This document shows positions 20,058 to 38,888 of a stretch of DNA of 64,000 nucleotides, one piece after another. Origin of the DNA: Diphasiastrum complanatum. Taxonomy: Eukaryota; Streptophyta; Lycopodiopsida; Lycopodiales; Lycopodiaceae. The translations under genes were made by a program, and so were the position numbers. The notes beneath the pieces are model-generated. The model made no database searches. It worked only from the letters and a program-made list of their open reading frames with translations, and was not told where the DNA came from. Location: positions 69,979,349 to 70,043,348 of the forward strand of contig CM055099.1 in assembly GCA_029204225.1 (NCBI GenBank), given 5' to 3'. How positions within the stretch are numbered: position 1 is the stretch's first letter; the number at the start of each line of letters is the position of its first letter.

Positions 20058-21530
20058 ACAATGACAACAATTTGATCATTACATCCCTCAGGCGTTTATC
20101 AGTCATGATGAACCTGCCTCTGTTGCAGAAGCATTGTCAATGTCAGATACAAACACGTGGATAGCTGTGATGGATGCTGAGTACAACTCATTGATGAAGA
20201 ACAAGACCTGGAGTCTTTTTTATCCTCCTGAAGGTACAAAACTGATTGACACTAAATGGATCTTCAAACTGAAGCTCAAGCTAGATGGATCAATATCCAA
20301 ATGGAGAGGTTGCTTGGTGGTTAAAGAATATGAGCAAGTATATGGAATAGATTACACTGACACCTTTAGTCCAGTGGAAAAACATCAATCTATTTAAACC
20401 TTGTTGGCTATAGCTACTATAGAGGATCTGGACATTCATCATATGGACGTCCAAACAACATTCCTTAATGGACATATTCAAGAAGATGTTTATATTTATC
20501 AATCATAAGGCTATGTCCTTCAAGGTCTAGAGCACAAAGTATGTAAATTGCAGAAGGCTCTTTATGGGCTCAAGCAAGCTCCTAGGGCCTGGTTTGAAGG
20601 AACTAATCACTTTTTATTGCCGCACCAATTTACTTCTTGTTCTGCAGATTTAAATGTCTATCTCAAGTATGAAGGCCCAAGCTACATCATAATAACATTA
20701 TATGTTTGATGATTCTTTAATCATCAGCAATTCTAATCCGTTATTGTTCGAAACAAAATTTTTACTTTCACAAGAATTTGAAATGACTGATTTAGGCCCA
20801 GTTCACTACCTACTTGGTATGGAGATCACCAGAGATCGCACAAGCAGAATGATCACTATAAGCCAATAAGTCTATCTAGCCAATGTACTTTGCAGATATG
20901 GCATGGCGGACTGTAAGCCGATAGATTCACCCATGGATCCAAGATCCAAACTATTAAAGGACATGTGCCCTAGAACAAAAGTAGAACAGAAAGATATGTG
21001 CAGATACCCTTATCAATCAATAATTGGATCAATAATGTATTCTATGATTTGTACTCAACCTAATTTTGCATATACGATAAGCACATTGTCAACATGTCCA
21101 ATCCAGACTTACAACATTGAGAAGCTCTTCAAAGAGTTTTGAAGTACATTCAAGCTATGAAGCACTATGCTTTGCACTATAATGGAAACACAGAAGCTGC
21201 ACTACATTAGTCACCTATTCAGATTTTGATTGGGCAAGAGACGATGATACCAAAAATCCACATCTAGTTACATTTGTTTTCTTGTAGGACCTGTCTCATG
21301 GAACAACAGAAAGCAGAAATACATTTCTCTATCCTCTATAGAATTAGAATATGTTGCAGCTACATCAGTAGTGAAGGAGATTATTTGGCTCATAAGGTTA
21401 CTACAGAATCTGCAATTTCCACAAATCGGTCCAACTATACTCCAGTGCGACAATCAGAGCTGTATAGCTCTATCTATAGGTTGATATTCCAAGGAAGATT
21501 CTAGCCATTCTATGGAACATCTATACAAAT
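20058..21530 (+). pseudogene. Degenerate Copia RT and RNase H
   Basis: Copia pol blocks appear in order on the plus strand: NTWIAVMDAEYNSLMKNKTW (about 20150), DTKWIFKLKLKLDGS, YGIDYTDTFSPV (about 20340), MDVQTTFLNGHIQEDVY (about 20440) and LQKALYGLKQAPRAW (about 20550). Next come LGPVHYLLGMEITRDR (about 20800), SPMDPRSKL (20930) and RNase H LSSIELEYVAATS (about 21330). Several stops and shifts interrupt it, and gag, protease and integrase are missing. It is a truncated old Copia copy. Confidence 0.85.
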
Positions 21531-21551
21531 ACAAGCAGAATAGGATTTAAA

Positions 21552-22272
21552 TGTAGAACTTGCCCATCAAGTTTAGGCTTTTACGTTATCCATAATGTCT
21601 TAAGTTATTTAGTTCTAAGTTTAAATTGCCATGGGCACTACACATAGATATGTAATTTCAAGTTATGTAAAAGTTAGTCACAAAGGCCTACTTGGAGTTT
21701 GTCCCATGGCACCAATGTGATTCAAAGTTAAGTTAATCCCATAGTGTCTTTTTTTAAGTGACGACCACTCCAAGTATATATAGGAGTGGAAGAGTCCATT
21801 TTCGACAAGAATCTCATTTGCAATGCATGCTTACCTTTCCTCTCTAAGTGTTCTCCCTTGTGTGGTTTCATGTATTGTGTTACTTCACATTATATTGTAC
21901 ATTATTTATCTGGCAACAGGTTAAGTTAATCCAGGCCCTCCATTCTCTAGTAGGGTAAGCCTTAGAAGGGGAGATTTAGTTAGGGTTTTATCATTGTGGT
22001 TCTAAGTTAATCCAGGCCCTCCATTCTCTTGTAGGTTAAGCCTTAGAGAACGAGGTTTGGTTTAGGGTTTTTATCATTGTGGCTTTAGAAATTAAGGAGA
22101 GAAAAGAGAGAAGAGTGGATCTTACTCTCAGGAATACTCACCATGTTCATTTCTATCTTTCTTGCATCCATGCTTAAGCTAGTTGGGATAGCCATAGCTT
22201 AGAACTAGTTGGGAGCCACCTTAGTTTGATCTAGTTGGAGCCATAGTAGGTGTGGATGCTAAAGATACAACA
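21552..22272 (+). repeat. Putative LTR with internal tandem duplication
   Basis: The right end is set by TACAACA followed by a PBS-like site at 22273. A TATATATAGG box lies at about 21776-21784. A duplicated unit of about 81-84 bp (AAGTTAATCCAGGCCCTCCA...) occupies 21923-22003 and 22004-22087. The left end is uncertain (a TG at 21552 or later). No partner LTR is seen. Confidence 0.45.
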
Positions 22273-22288
22273 TTGGCGCCGTTGTCGC
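22273..22288 (+). other. Primer-binding site, Gypsy (Athila/Tat-like)
   Basis: TTGGCGCCGTTGTCGC closely matches the plant PBS TGGCGCCGTTGCCG, complementary to tRNA-Asp. It sits directly after a CA LTR end, so a plus-strand Gypsy element started here. Confidence 0.6.
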
Positions 22289-22930
22289 TCTTTTTCTCGC
22301 TTTCTTTCTTTTCCTGACTTACTATTTTCTTGTTTCTATCTTTGTTACCCACCATTTAAAGGCTATCACTAACATTTGGGATTCTTTTGTAGAGATTTGG
22401 TAGAATATGTGCTCCATAACAATCGTTTGGTAGAAAATTAGAATATTGATCCCAAAAGATTATTGCAGTTTGACTCCACATCTTGGTGTATCCTCTACCT
22501 ACCCCAATCACTAAGCTTGTTTAGGGGGGATTTTTGAGAGGTTTACAATTAATTAGTGTTCATACTTTACTATTGTTCGCCTTATGACGCCTTTTATCAA
22601 ACAATCCATTGTTTATCCTTTGAATTGATGATGTTAACTAAATTAAATAATGGGAATTTGATGCATTTTACAAGCATTTTGAGATACCAATGTTCTAGAG
22701 ACTATGTTATTAGTGAGCTATGGATCTATAACTGCAAACTTATTACTAGGAGTTGTCATCATTCGCCTGCATTCCAGATTGAATTGCTCCAACTGCAACT
22801 CCAGATCTCACGAAAGCAAGCCGAAACGGCTTAGACAGAGTATCTGCGAGCGATGAGTGAGCATAGCTCAGCTAAACAAAAAGCTAAAAATGAGGAAGCT
22901 GCTCTATAGCTGAGGTGAGGTCTTTAGCAG
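22289..22930 (+). other. Gypsy leader/gag remnant
   Basis: Sequence downstream of the PBS includes short open pieces such as 22556-22834 (ending QLQLQISRKQAETA). No domain is firmly recognised and the element is lost beyond about 22930. Confidence 0.3.
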
Positions 22931-23241
22931 ATGTGATCATAGATTTGAGACTAAAGTTGGAGCGTTTAGAGCTTGATCACCCACAGAGCTTTGCATGCAG
23001 TGACAATGAAGACCATGAAAATGGCAACAAATGTGAAACGTGACGGCGAAATAACGAATATCCTGAAATGGAAAGAAACGTGAAATGAGACGACAAAAGA
23101 GAAAACTCGGACTAGAAGGCCATATCAGGCCACACTCACATCAAAGCAAAACCCACATGTCAACCTCTACATAATAAGCACCCTCAACCAAAAAATATAT
23201 AAATATTTAAAAAAAAAAAAAAGCAATAGGTACAAAAAAAA

Positions 23242-23618
23242 CATTAGAGGAGTTCTAAATCCAAAAAGGACCCTTTGATAAGATTCTTTTTATATTTTTT
23301 TTTCAATTTTTTCTTACACATGGACCAATCAAAACACTCAAATTCAAAATCTACGTAACGTAACTTTTTGAGTCCACATTTTGATTCCACACTAAAAATG
23401 GCATAACTTTTTAGTGGTAAGTCCAAATTTAGCGGAGTTTGGTGCATTGAAAAGCGTTCAACAAAGGCTTTTCAATGATATGTTACATGAATATTTTGAG
23501 CTACGATTAAAAAGTTATGGCAAGTCAAAAGTATTAGTGTTATAATATTCTAATAATATAAACTACATCTTGCACGAATTCTTAAAGGGTCTTTTTGGAG
23601 CTCAAAACTTCTCTAATG
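23242..23618. mobile_element. Small inverted-repeat (MITE/foldback-like) element
   Basis: The ends form imperfect inverted repeats of about 45 bp. The left begins CATTAGAGGAGTT and contains CCAAAAAGGACCCTTT. The right ends AACTTCTCTAATG and contains AAAGGGTCTTTTTGG. The interior carries inverted AACTTTTT / AAAAAGTT motifs. There is no coding sequence. Confidence 0.55.
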
Positions 23619-23639
23619 TCTAAAAAGTATTTAATTTAT

Positions 23640-24410
23640 TGATAATTGCCACATGTCCTACTCAAAAAAACTTAAAATACAAATTCAAAATATATATTTA
23701 TGTCTTTTAAATGGAAATCACAACACAAGCAGGTCAATCTTTGACATGAATGCTAAGTCCTCCTTGCAAAGCAAGGCAAGGCCAAAAAATGTATGCTGCA
23801 AGGATACAAATAAGATGAGTCTATCACATTATGATTCACATATAAGTGTCATATACTTGGAGAAAAAAGGGCCTAAACATTGTCACCTCTACAAAAGATT
23901 GAAGCTTCAAAATACCATATCATAGAGATAATCTCCTTGATGGCATGCCAATTATTATCAGTAAATAGCTGGAAAAATTGTGTAGAATTTCAGCCACATA
24001 AGGGATAACATCATGCACTCTGTGTAGAATCGTGGACTATAAAATGGCGACGTAGCGTGTACAGTTTCGCTAGAGAATTTGGAACCCCGACAATGAAAAA
24101 GAGGCGGCAAGCTTCAGTCTAAAAGAAAGTTTAACCAGGGCAAGTTCGTTAACTGCAACAGAAACTTGCAGAAACACTGTCCGATGATCAAATAACAAGC
24201 ACCCACATCTCTGAGCATGTCCGTTGAAGCCTGTTTCACGTCATCATAGGGAACTATTACTCATCCAAACAGCTTTTACTTCTTGAGAAGGAGTTAGATA
24301 GGATATAGTGTATGAATATATTGAAGAAAAACTACGAGTAACTCCTAATTGCTATCAGCAAAACTGTGACATACAAAATTCTTGCAAGGTGCAATGAATT
24401 CAACGCTCTA
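23640..24410. repeat. Dispersed repeat, copy A
   Basis: 23784-24410 matches 41436-41985 at high identity in the same orientation, apart from about 82 bp (23856-23937) missing in the other copy. 23640-23790 matches 43410-43555. So the second locus has the two parts in the opposite order and 1.4 kb apart. No coding frame is shared. The class is unknown. Confidence 0.75.
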
Positions 24411-26800
24411 GAAACATAGTAACCAAAAAAAAGAGAAATGACCTAGACACCCGTTTTCTCAAAAAGTTGAAAATTGTTTGAAAATTAGCCAAAATATTCA
24501 ATGTCAAGCTTATAAAAATGAATGAAAAATAAAAAAAGTTTCATTTTGTTATAGTTTACGAATATGAAAAAACATAAGCTATTATATATATATTTTTATT
24601 TCAAAATTTGTCTCTATTGCAAAATTTTAAATGTGAACAAATTCTTGATTGATTTTTTTAAGAATAATAACGCTCAAAGTTTACCTTTTCGAGAAACAAT
24701 TGAAAATACAAGTGATTTGAACAGTTTAAAATTTTTAAAATCAAGTTATTTGTTGATTTTTTTTTTAAATACACATTTAACTTATTTATGAGTAATTATG
24801 ATTACTAAAATATTAATACCTAAAATTGATTGTATTGAAAAATGTGTACAAAATACAACTAAAAATTTGTGAAAAAATGTATCACATAAGATTATCAATC
24901 TTACTCTTCATATTAGTACCACCATTTTTTTTTAATTAGGGGTTTCAAAATGAGACTCTCTTAAAGCAAAAGGCTCGAACCACATTTAGATCAACTGAAT
25001 ACAAAGCATAATCTATAATGAGGTTTTACACAAGTGAATACAAAGCATAATCTATAATGAGATTTGTGTGAGAAACACAAAATCCAAGAGCAAGCAAAAG
25101 AAGAGTTTATTGTCAAATTGAGTTTGACAAGGATCCGTTTCCACACCACTAACTTCACATTCTGATTGAGAGAATTTGTGAGAGTTTCTTGGCTAAGAAA
25201 GGTGGTCGTTTGAAATCCTACAATGTGGCATATACTTATTAGCTTCCATCTAAGGTGGAAAAAAGTCAAGAATTTGCTAATATTGTGTTCTTTTCATACA
25301 GCTGAACTAATCTATTTTGAGGGAGGGAATGCGTTCAACGAGTTTTTTTGTTGTTGTTGTGTATCTTTCTTTTAAACAGGTGATGTGTTTTGTTTTTTCA
25401 TTTTTTTTTGTGTATGTTTATTTTGTAGGATCAGTCTTTTCAGTCGATAGAAGGAGGGCCTGTTTGTGACTTCAAGAGAGGTCATCTAGAATTTATTGTG
25501 ATTTGACGCAAATAAGGGCCTAGTAAATGCAAAGATGCTCTAAGTGCACTTTTAGTAATGCACAAGTGTGCCTTGTTATAACTCAAAGTTACAAGAATTT
25601 TTTAGTTGACCCATATGCAACACAAATCTACATTATATTAGTGCTCATTCCTTTCGCAATACAATCATATGTTGGGAGAAGCCTCATGCTACATTGCATT
25701 ATCTATGACAACAAAGGAAACATGAATCTATAGCCCGTCATTATGACCCCAAACACACTCAATGTAAAAATGTTCAATTTTTAGAAGTAAATGAGCCCAA
25801 ACAATGCTAGTATGCCATAAACTTTAGTATAATGTAACTATTAAAAACTATATACTAATGTTTATTACTAATTTTGTAGTGAATGTGCTAAGCTTGTGAT
25901 GGAACTTTGCTTTCTAATATTTTATACCCTCTTTTTGGCCATGTTCACCACGATTCAATAAGTCATGCACACCCTTAATCTACCTTTCACATGTGCTTTT
26001 GTTTATGCATCATGTAATGCTACAGAAAATGTTAAAGAATGACCCAATCAACAATGACTAGTTCATACTTGAAAATGTTTGGTGCCTCAACAAAGGTGAA
26101 ATGGACGTGTATCGAAGGGGAAAGAGGTGTCCACCAATTTTATTGCTACTTGGAAGAATTCAAATGAACATAGTTACATAGATGAAACTTGGTGAGGTTT
26201 CCATGTAACATTCACTCAAACCTAGCCTTTATCAATTATGATGACAACTTTGTGAATTAATCCCTTGCCTATTCTGGGTTAGAAAACAAAAGCAAATCTT
26301 TTTTTGGTTGGTGAAGGTCTCCCCATAAGTGGCATGTTGGTGAAAGAAGGGCCTCCCTTTTTTTTCTTTTTTTGTAACATGACGATATTGTACTAGTATT
26401 GATTCTTGCAACATTGTAGATCAAGTTATAGATTGAGCCTAAAAGAGGAGCTTAAGGATCAATAAAATAGTAGGCAAGGTTCAAGCATCTGTCATAAGTG
26501 GTTGCAATAACACGTCTCTCTTTTCCTCTTCTCAAGATTAGGAGTTCAACGACTCCAATAAGCCCCATGAGCGAGAAAATTCCTTCTTTGATATTGCAAC
26601 AATAGTTGAAAAGCACTGTAAGTTATCATTATGTACAATATGTGCACTTTACATTCCCGTATTAGGGCTTCCCAAGGCTGGAGCACAAGGCTCATAGATA
26701 TCCTTATTTGGTAGCCGCCATGACTTCCTCATCATGCGTGTTCACACAAGATAGTGGCTATGTAGGTTTGACATAGAGGAAAATAATTAGGTGACCTTTA
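24411..26800. other. Gene-free AT-rich stretch
   Basis: A 39-bp tandem duplication (GAATACAAAGCATAATC...) starts at 24997 and 25036. Otherwise I see only AT-rich sequence with short open frames and no recognisable motif. Confidence 0.5.
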
Positions 26801-26994
26801 TTGGGCCGTTAGGCATAGAAAGCTTGGATTGGGCTCCTACATAGTTAACGCTTTGTAAACTAGAGTTAACTAGAGTTAACAGATTCTGTTATCTTTCATG
26901 TATTATTAAGTTAGACTTGTGATATTGCTCTTTTCGCTTGCTTGCTTTCTGCTTTCCTCTTCGGCAGCTTTGCTTTGAGGCCTTGGCGAAGGCG
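26800..26994 (+). promoter_or_regulatory. Upstream region of the TM9 gene
   Basis: TAGAGTTAAC occurs in tandem at about 26862-26881, giving GTTAAC palindromes. The frame upstream of 26995 is open, but the transcript start is unknown. No clear TATA box is seen. Confidence 0.3.
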
Positions 26995-34879
<7,885 letters not shown>

Positions 34880-36043
34880 TCCGCTCTTAAAAAGCTTCAA
34901 TTTTTGGTATTGGGCATTGCTGGACTGCTTAGTGGCCATGTAGTAATGGCCGAAGGTTGCGTTCCGATCCAACTGACACATTGGTATTAATGTGGGCAAA
35001 TTGACAACCTGATTGCTTGGTCTCTGTGTTGGTGGCTATTGCTTACAATGGCAGGACTGATAGCTGGACAATTCCACCATGTGAATGAATCTTGAATTGG
35101 GTTCAAACTGCCTTTGGGATGGTGACACCCCTAAGCTCTCAAAGACGAGCCTTAGAATTGCAAGGAGTACTATAAACTATGAAATGTTTCTTGTTCTGAA
35201 GAGGGACATCTGTGCTCTTAGGATTTAGCGGTTAGGGTTATAACCCTAATTTATGGATTATAAGCTAGTTTTGGTTTAATACTTTTAAGTATATCCATGT
35301 GATTGTTTAATTAATTCAATGAATTTTTTTTTCTATGCTGGTGATTATTTTCTTTGAACGTGTTCAAGTCGTCAACACCATTTCTGGTGGCAGGGACTCC
35401 TTTTTTCTTGACCAGTATTATGGGCTTGTAAGAGTTGAACAGATAGTTTGTTCTTTTCTGCTAGTTCGTTATTTTCATTGAGCATGTCCACTGTATTCAT
35501 GCTGCATGAGCTCTTTGTGTTTATCTTTGTATATATAATCTAGTCACAGTAGCGTAATTTCCTTTTGTAACGAGGCTGCATTTTATCAAGGTCCTACATA
35601 TTCTATGATGTGTAGAGTTTATTCATGCAGTTTAGGTTTTAGGGTGTAGAAAATCAATAATATAATTATTTTTTAAAATAAAAGTTTGGGATGGATCTTA
35701 CTTATCAAGCCCATGAAGTTGGTTTTCTCTCTATAGGATGGAAGATTTTTTATACCCTATCAAGATCTTGGCAGAAAGCCCAAAGGCTTCCCCAAGTGGA
35801 ACACAGAATATGCATGTTAAAACATCTACCAAGAAGTTTTGGTTATGATGGTCCAAAATTAGATGTACAATGATCAACATTGCTTTTATCAATTTCTAAT
35901 AACAGATACCTAGGATGGCTGACCGTCTATCGGATTTTGGGAACGCCCTAATGTGAAATTGATCTCCCAAGCTTGGCTCATGCACTATATATATTGATTG
36001 AAATCCAAGATCAATGACAAGATCTAAGGCAAAAAGGCCATTC
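34880..36043. other. TM9 3' UTR and spacer
   Basis: A 3' UTR follows the TGA at 34877. AT-rich sequence with AATTAATTCAATGAA near 35305 may hold the polyadenylation signal. Nothing else is recognised up to 36043. Confidence 0.4.
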
Positions 36044-36505
36044 TACATGCAATCATTCATTACCAAAAGGTGTTTCACATGCGTGGAAGACTTCATGAAA
36101 TAAACTAAGTCCCAACAAGCTCCTCTCCTCAGGTAGAGAGAGAAAAAAATTCACTTTTAGGCTCATCTAGAGAAAGAAGGCAATACAAGCAAAATTGACA
36201 AATCTCCAGATTGACTTAAAAAATTCATAGATCTCTCATACATTAATGAAGGGAATGAAAGTACATATAGAAACTCGTGGAGATCCATGCTTGATTCTTA
36301 TTGGACCCCTTAAACATAGCCTCTCTAATCCTATTGGATGTGTGATGCAACATCCCTCACTTTTAATCGGACCCTTCCAACACATATCTCTCTTATGATT
36401 GGACCTTTGACTTTTGCCACCACATAGGGTGCATCACTAATCAAACCTAAACTTGACATGTGTAAGCAACCTAACTAGCTTAAGTTACATCACAATTGAA
36501 TTTTG
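36044..36505 (-). repeat. Direct repeat (LTR-like), left copy
   Basis: This 462-bp block is highly similar to 38435-38888, running from TACATGCA to AATTGAATTTTG, in the same orientation. It flanks a Copia gag derivative like an LTR. However, neither TG...CA ends nor a primer-binding site were found. Confidence 0.75.
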
Positions 36506-37174
36506 CTCCACACATGTGATATTTATCCACGATAGATTTTGACAAATTTTTACACTCCTCAAAAACTAGCTTGGTAAGATCAAGGAGTTTGTGAAACTTT
36601 TCGAGTGGATCCTTTGGTATGCATATCAAGTAAAAAACCAGCAAAAGGATCCAGCATAGCACCACCCTCACCATATCCATGATAAGATTTCTTTGGTAGA
36701 AATCATTTGCCAACACCTTTGGAGAGCATTCCACCAATTTGCCACTATATCCACGTGTTTCCTCCATGCTTGATGATGATCTTTGATTTGAAAGTACTAT
36801 TTGCATGAAGATGGCTGCACCATGATGAAAATCAGAGGCTTCCATGCCTCATAAAGGTCACAAAGATCATAGAGATCAAGATCATAAGATGAACAAAAGT
36901 GTTAATTATCAAGATTAAGCATTCAAGCTTGACTAGTCCACATACTATGAACTTTATCCATGATGGATCTAATCTTGAAATCAAATAGAATCTTGATATT
37001 TTTTAGGCTAAATACTTTCTCAAGGATGTAAGTGTCCTCTTTGGATGCTTCACTTAATCTCAAGAAAAGTCTACAAAATGCCTCAAACCATGTAAAAACA
37101 TGATTTTTCAAACTATGAGCAACAAGCTCATTCTTGCTCTTACTAGATCCAAGAGCATACACTTGATGACTCAA
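36480..37174 (-). pseudogene. Further open fragments of the same Copia derivative
   Basis: Two open stretches (36480-36845 and 36923-37174) follow the gag fusion on the minus strand. The second (YALGSSKSKNEL..., KEDTYILEKVFSL) has a nucleotide-level relative at 54110-54385. No retroviral enzyme is present. They may be coding remnants of transduced sequence. Confidence 0.35.
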
Positions 37175-37352
37175 CCACTTGCTTTCTAAGTAGAAACATA
37201 TCTAAGCCATGAATCACAAGTAATATGTCCCTACTAGATCCATGATACAAGACAATCATTACCTCACTTTACCATGATACAAGACAATCATGATACAAGA
37301 CATCAAGTAATGAAAGAGAAGAATGAGAGAATATGTTGGAGTGAATACCACC

Positions 37353-38447
37353 TTAAACTTGCCTCTCTTTACCATGAACTTTGAGCCACAAAGACTCGGC
37401 CTTGCCCCTTGAAGATCCCCTTGAAACCATGTGTTGAGAAGACTCCTCCTCAAGCCTTGGCAAATCTCCATCATACACTTGGAATTTTGGTAGATTTGAG
37501 AATCCTACCATCATCCTCTTGATTGAAATTGGATCCTCCTTTCTCATGTGCAAAGGAATATTGGCAAAGAAAATGGATCTAGAGATTTCCAAAGTATCAA
37601 CTATTGCAATCTTCATATCAAGCACTTTTGATAAGAGGTACCTCCAGTTGAAGTATTCAAGCAAGAAGTCACATGAAATAGCACTATATTTGCTTCTACA
37701 TGATGAAATGAAATCATCCAAATGAATAAGATAAGAGAATTGATGAGAAGTAGACTTCTTTGACAATAACTCTCCATGTGCTTTTGCCAAAGCACTATCT
37801 TCATGAGCTTCACCATCTTGGAACATAGATTGAGGTAGATCACTTGACTCCTCCTTGAGATGATCCAAGCTCCTCTTGGCCACACTTCCACAAGGATTAG
37901 CATCAATTTTTGAAAGCTTACCACAACTAGTCCCTCTTGTTACCTTATCATCGTTTCTCTTTTTGAAACAATTAGAAGCAAAATGCCCCTTCTTACCAGA
38001 AAGGAAGCACTTCTTGTTGGATTTGCAACTTGTTGATGTTTGTGATGACTCTTCATCACTCTCCTCCTTTGACTTGTCCTTTATGAAATGTTGATGTTGC
38101 TCTTTGTCCCTTCCTCTTGGCTTGTCCTTTGTGAAGTATGCTTTCACGTTTCCACCATAGATGGATTCCAATGTGTCCCAAGCCTCCTTGGATGTGGTAC
38201 ATGAGCCAATATCACACAAGAATTCATTTGAAACATTTATTTTTATGATATGTAGAGCCATCCTAGCTCGCTTTTTGTACTGTTGGACCTCTTGGAGCTC
38301 TTGAGGCTCCTCCTCAAGTCCTAGCACAATCTTCATCGCATCTTGGAGCATAAAAATGGACTCCATTCTAGCCTTCCAAATAGAATAGTTGGAGGTAGAT
38401 AGTCTTTCACTAGATTCCAATAAAAAGGAACCCATACATGCATTCAT
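37353..38447 (-). CDS. Non-autonomous Copia gag fused to a non-retroviral open frame
   Basis: The 364-codon frame starts like the gag of the young Copia element (LLESSERLSTSNYSIW, then ALHIIKINVSNEF). It has lost the middle of gag by deletion, then shows a damaged zinc knuckle CFLSGKKGHFASNC in which the second Cys is Ser. The remaining about 190 residues (for example DHLKEESSDLPQS, YFNWRYLLSKVLDMK) match no protease, integrase or RT motif I know. The frame stays open to 37353. The product, if made, could be packaged by helper elements; that is inference. It may instead be a chance frame in a decayed copy. Confidence 0.55.
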   Translation of the reverse strand: MNACMGSFLLESSERLSTSNYSIWKARMESIFMLQDAMKIVLGLEEEPQELQEVQQYKKRARMALHIIKINVSNEFLCDIGSCTTSKEAWDTLESIYGGNVKAYFTKDKPRGRDKEQHQHFIKDKSKEESDEESSQTSTSCKSNKKCFLSGKKGHFASNCFKKRNDDKVTRGTSCGKLSKIDANPCGSVAKRSLDHLKEESSDLPQSMFQDGEAHEDSALAKAHGELLSKKSTSHQFSYLIHLDDFISSCRSKYSAISCDFLLEYFNWRYLLSKVLDMKIAIVDTLEISRSIFFANIPLHMRKEDPISIKRMMVGFSNLPKFQVYDGDLPRLEEESSQHMVSRGSSRGKAESLWLKVHGKERQV

Positions 38448-38888
38448 TCATTACCAAAAGGTGTTTCACACGTGTGGAAGAATTCATGAAATAAACTAAG
38501 TCCCAACAAGCTCCCTCCTCGGGTAGAGAGAGAAAATATCACTTTTGGGCTCATTTAGAGAGAGAAGACAATACAAGCACATTGGCAAATCTTCAAATTG
38601 ACTCAATAAACTCATAGATCTCTCATACATTAATGAAGGGAATGAAAATACATATCGAAACTCGTGGGTATCCATGCTTGACTTTTATTGGACCTCTTAA
38701 ACATAGCCTCTAATCCTATTGGATGTGTGATGCAACATCCCTCACTTTTGATTGGACCCTTCCAACACATATGTCTCTTATGATTGGACCTTTGACTTTT
38801 GCCACCACATAGGGTGCATCACAAATCAAACCTAAACTTGACATGTGTAAGCAACCTAACTAGCTTGAGTTAACACAATTGAATTTTG
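38435..38888 (-). repeat. Direct repeat (LTR-like), right copy
   Basis: This copy of 36044-36505 is 454 bp long. On the minus strand its end runs straight into the gag start codon region (38447), leaving no room for a leader or PBS. Confidence 0.75.
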
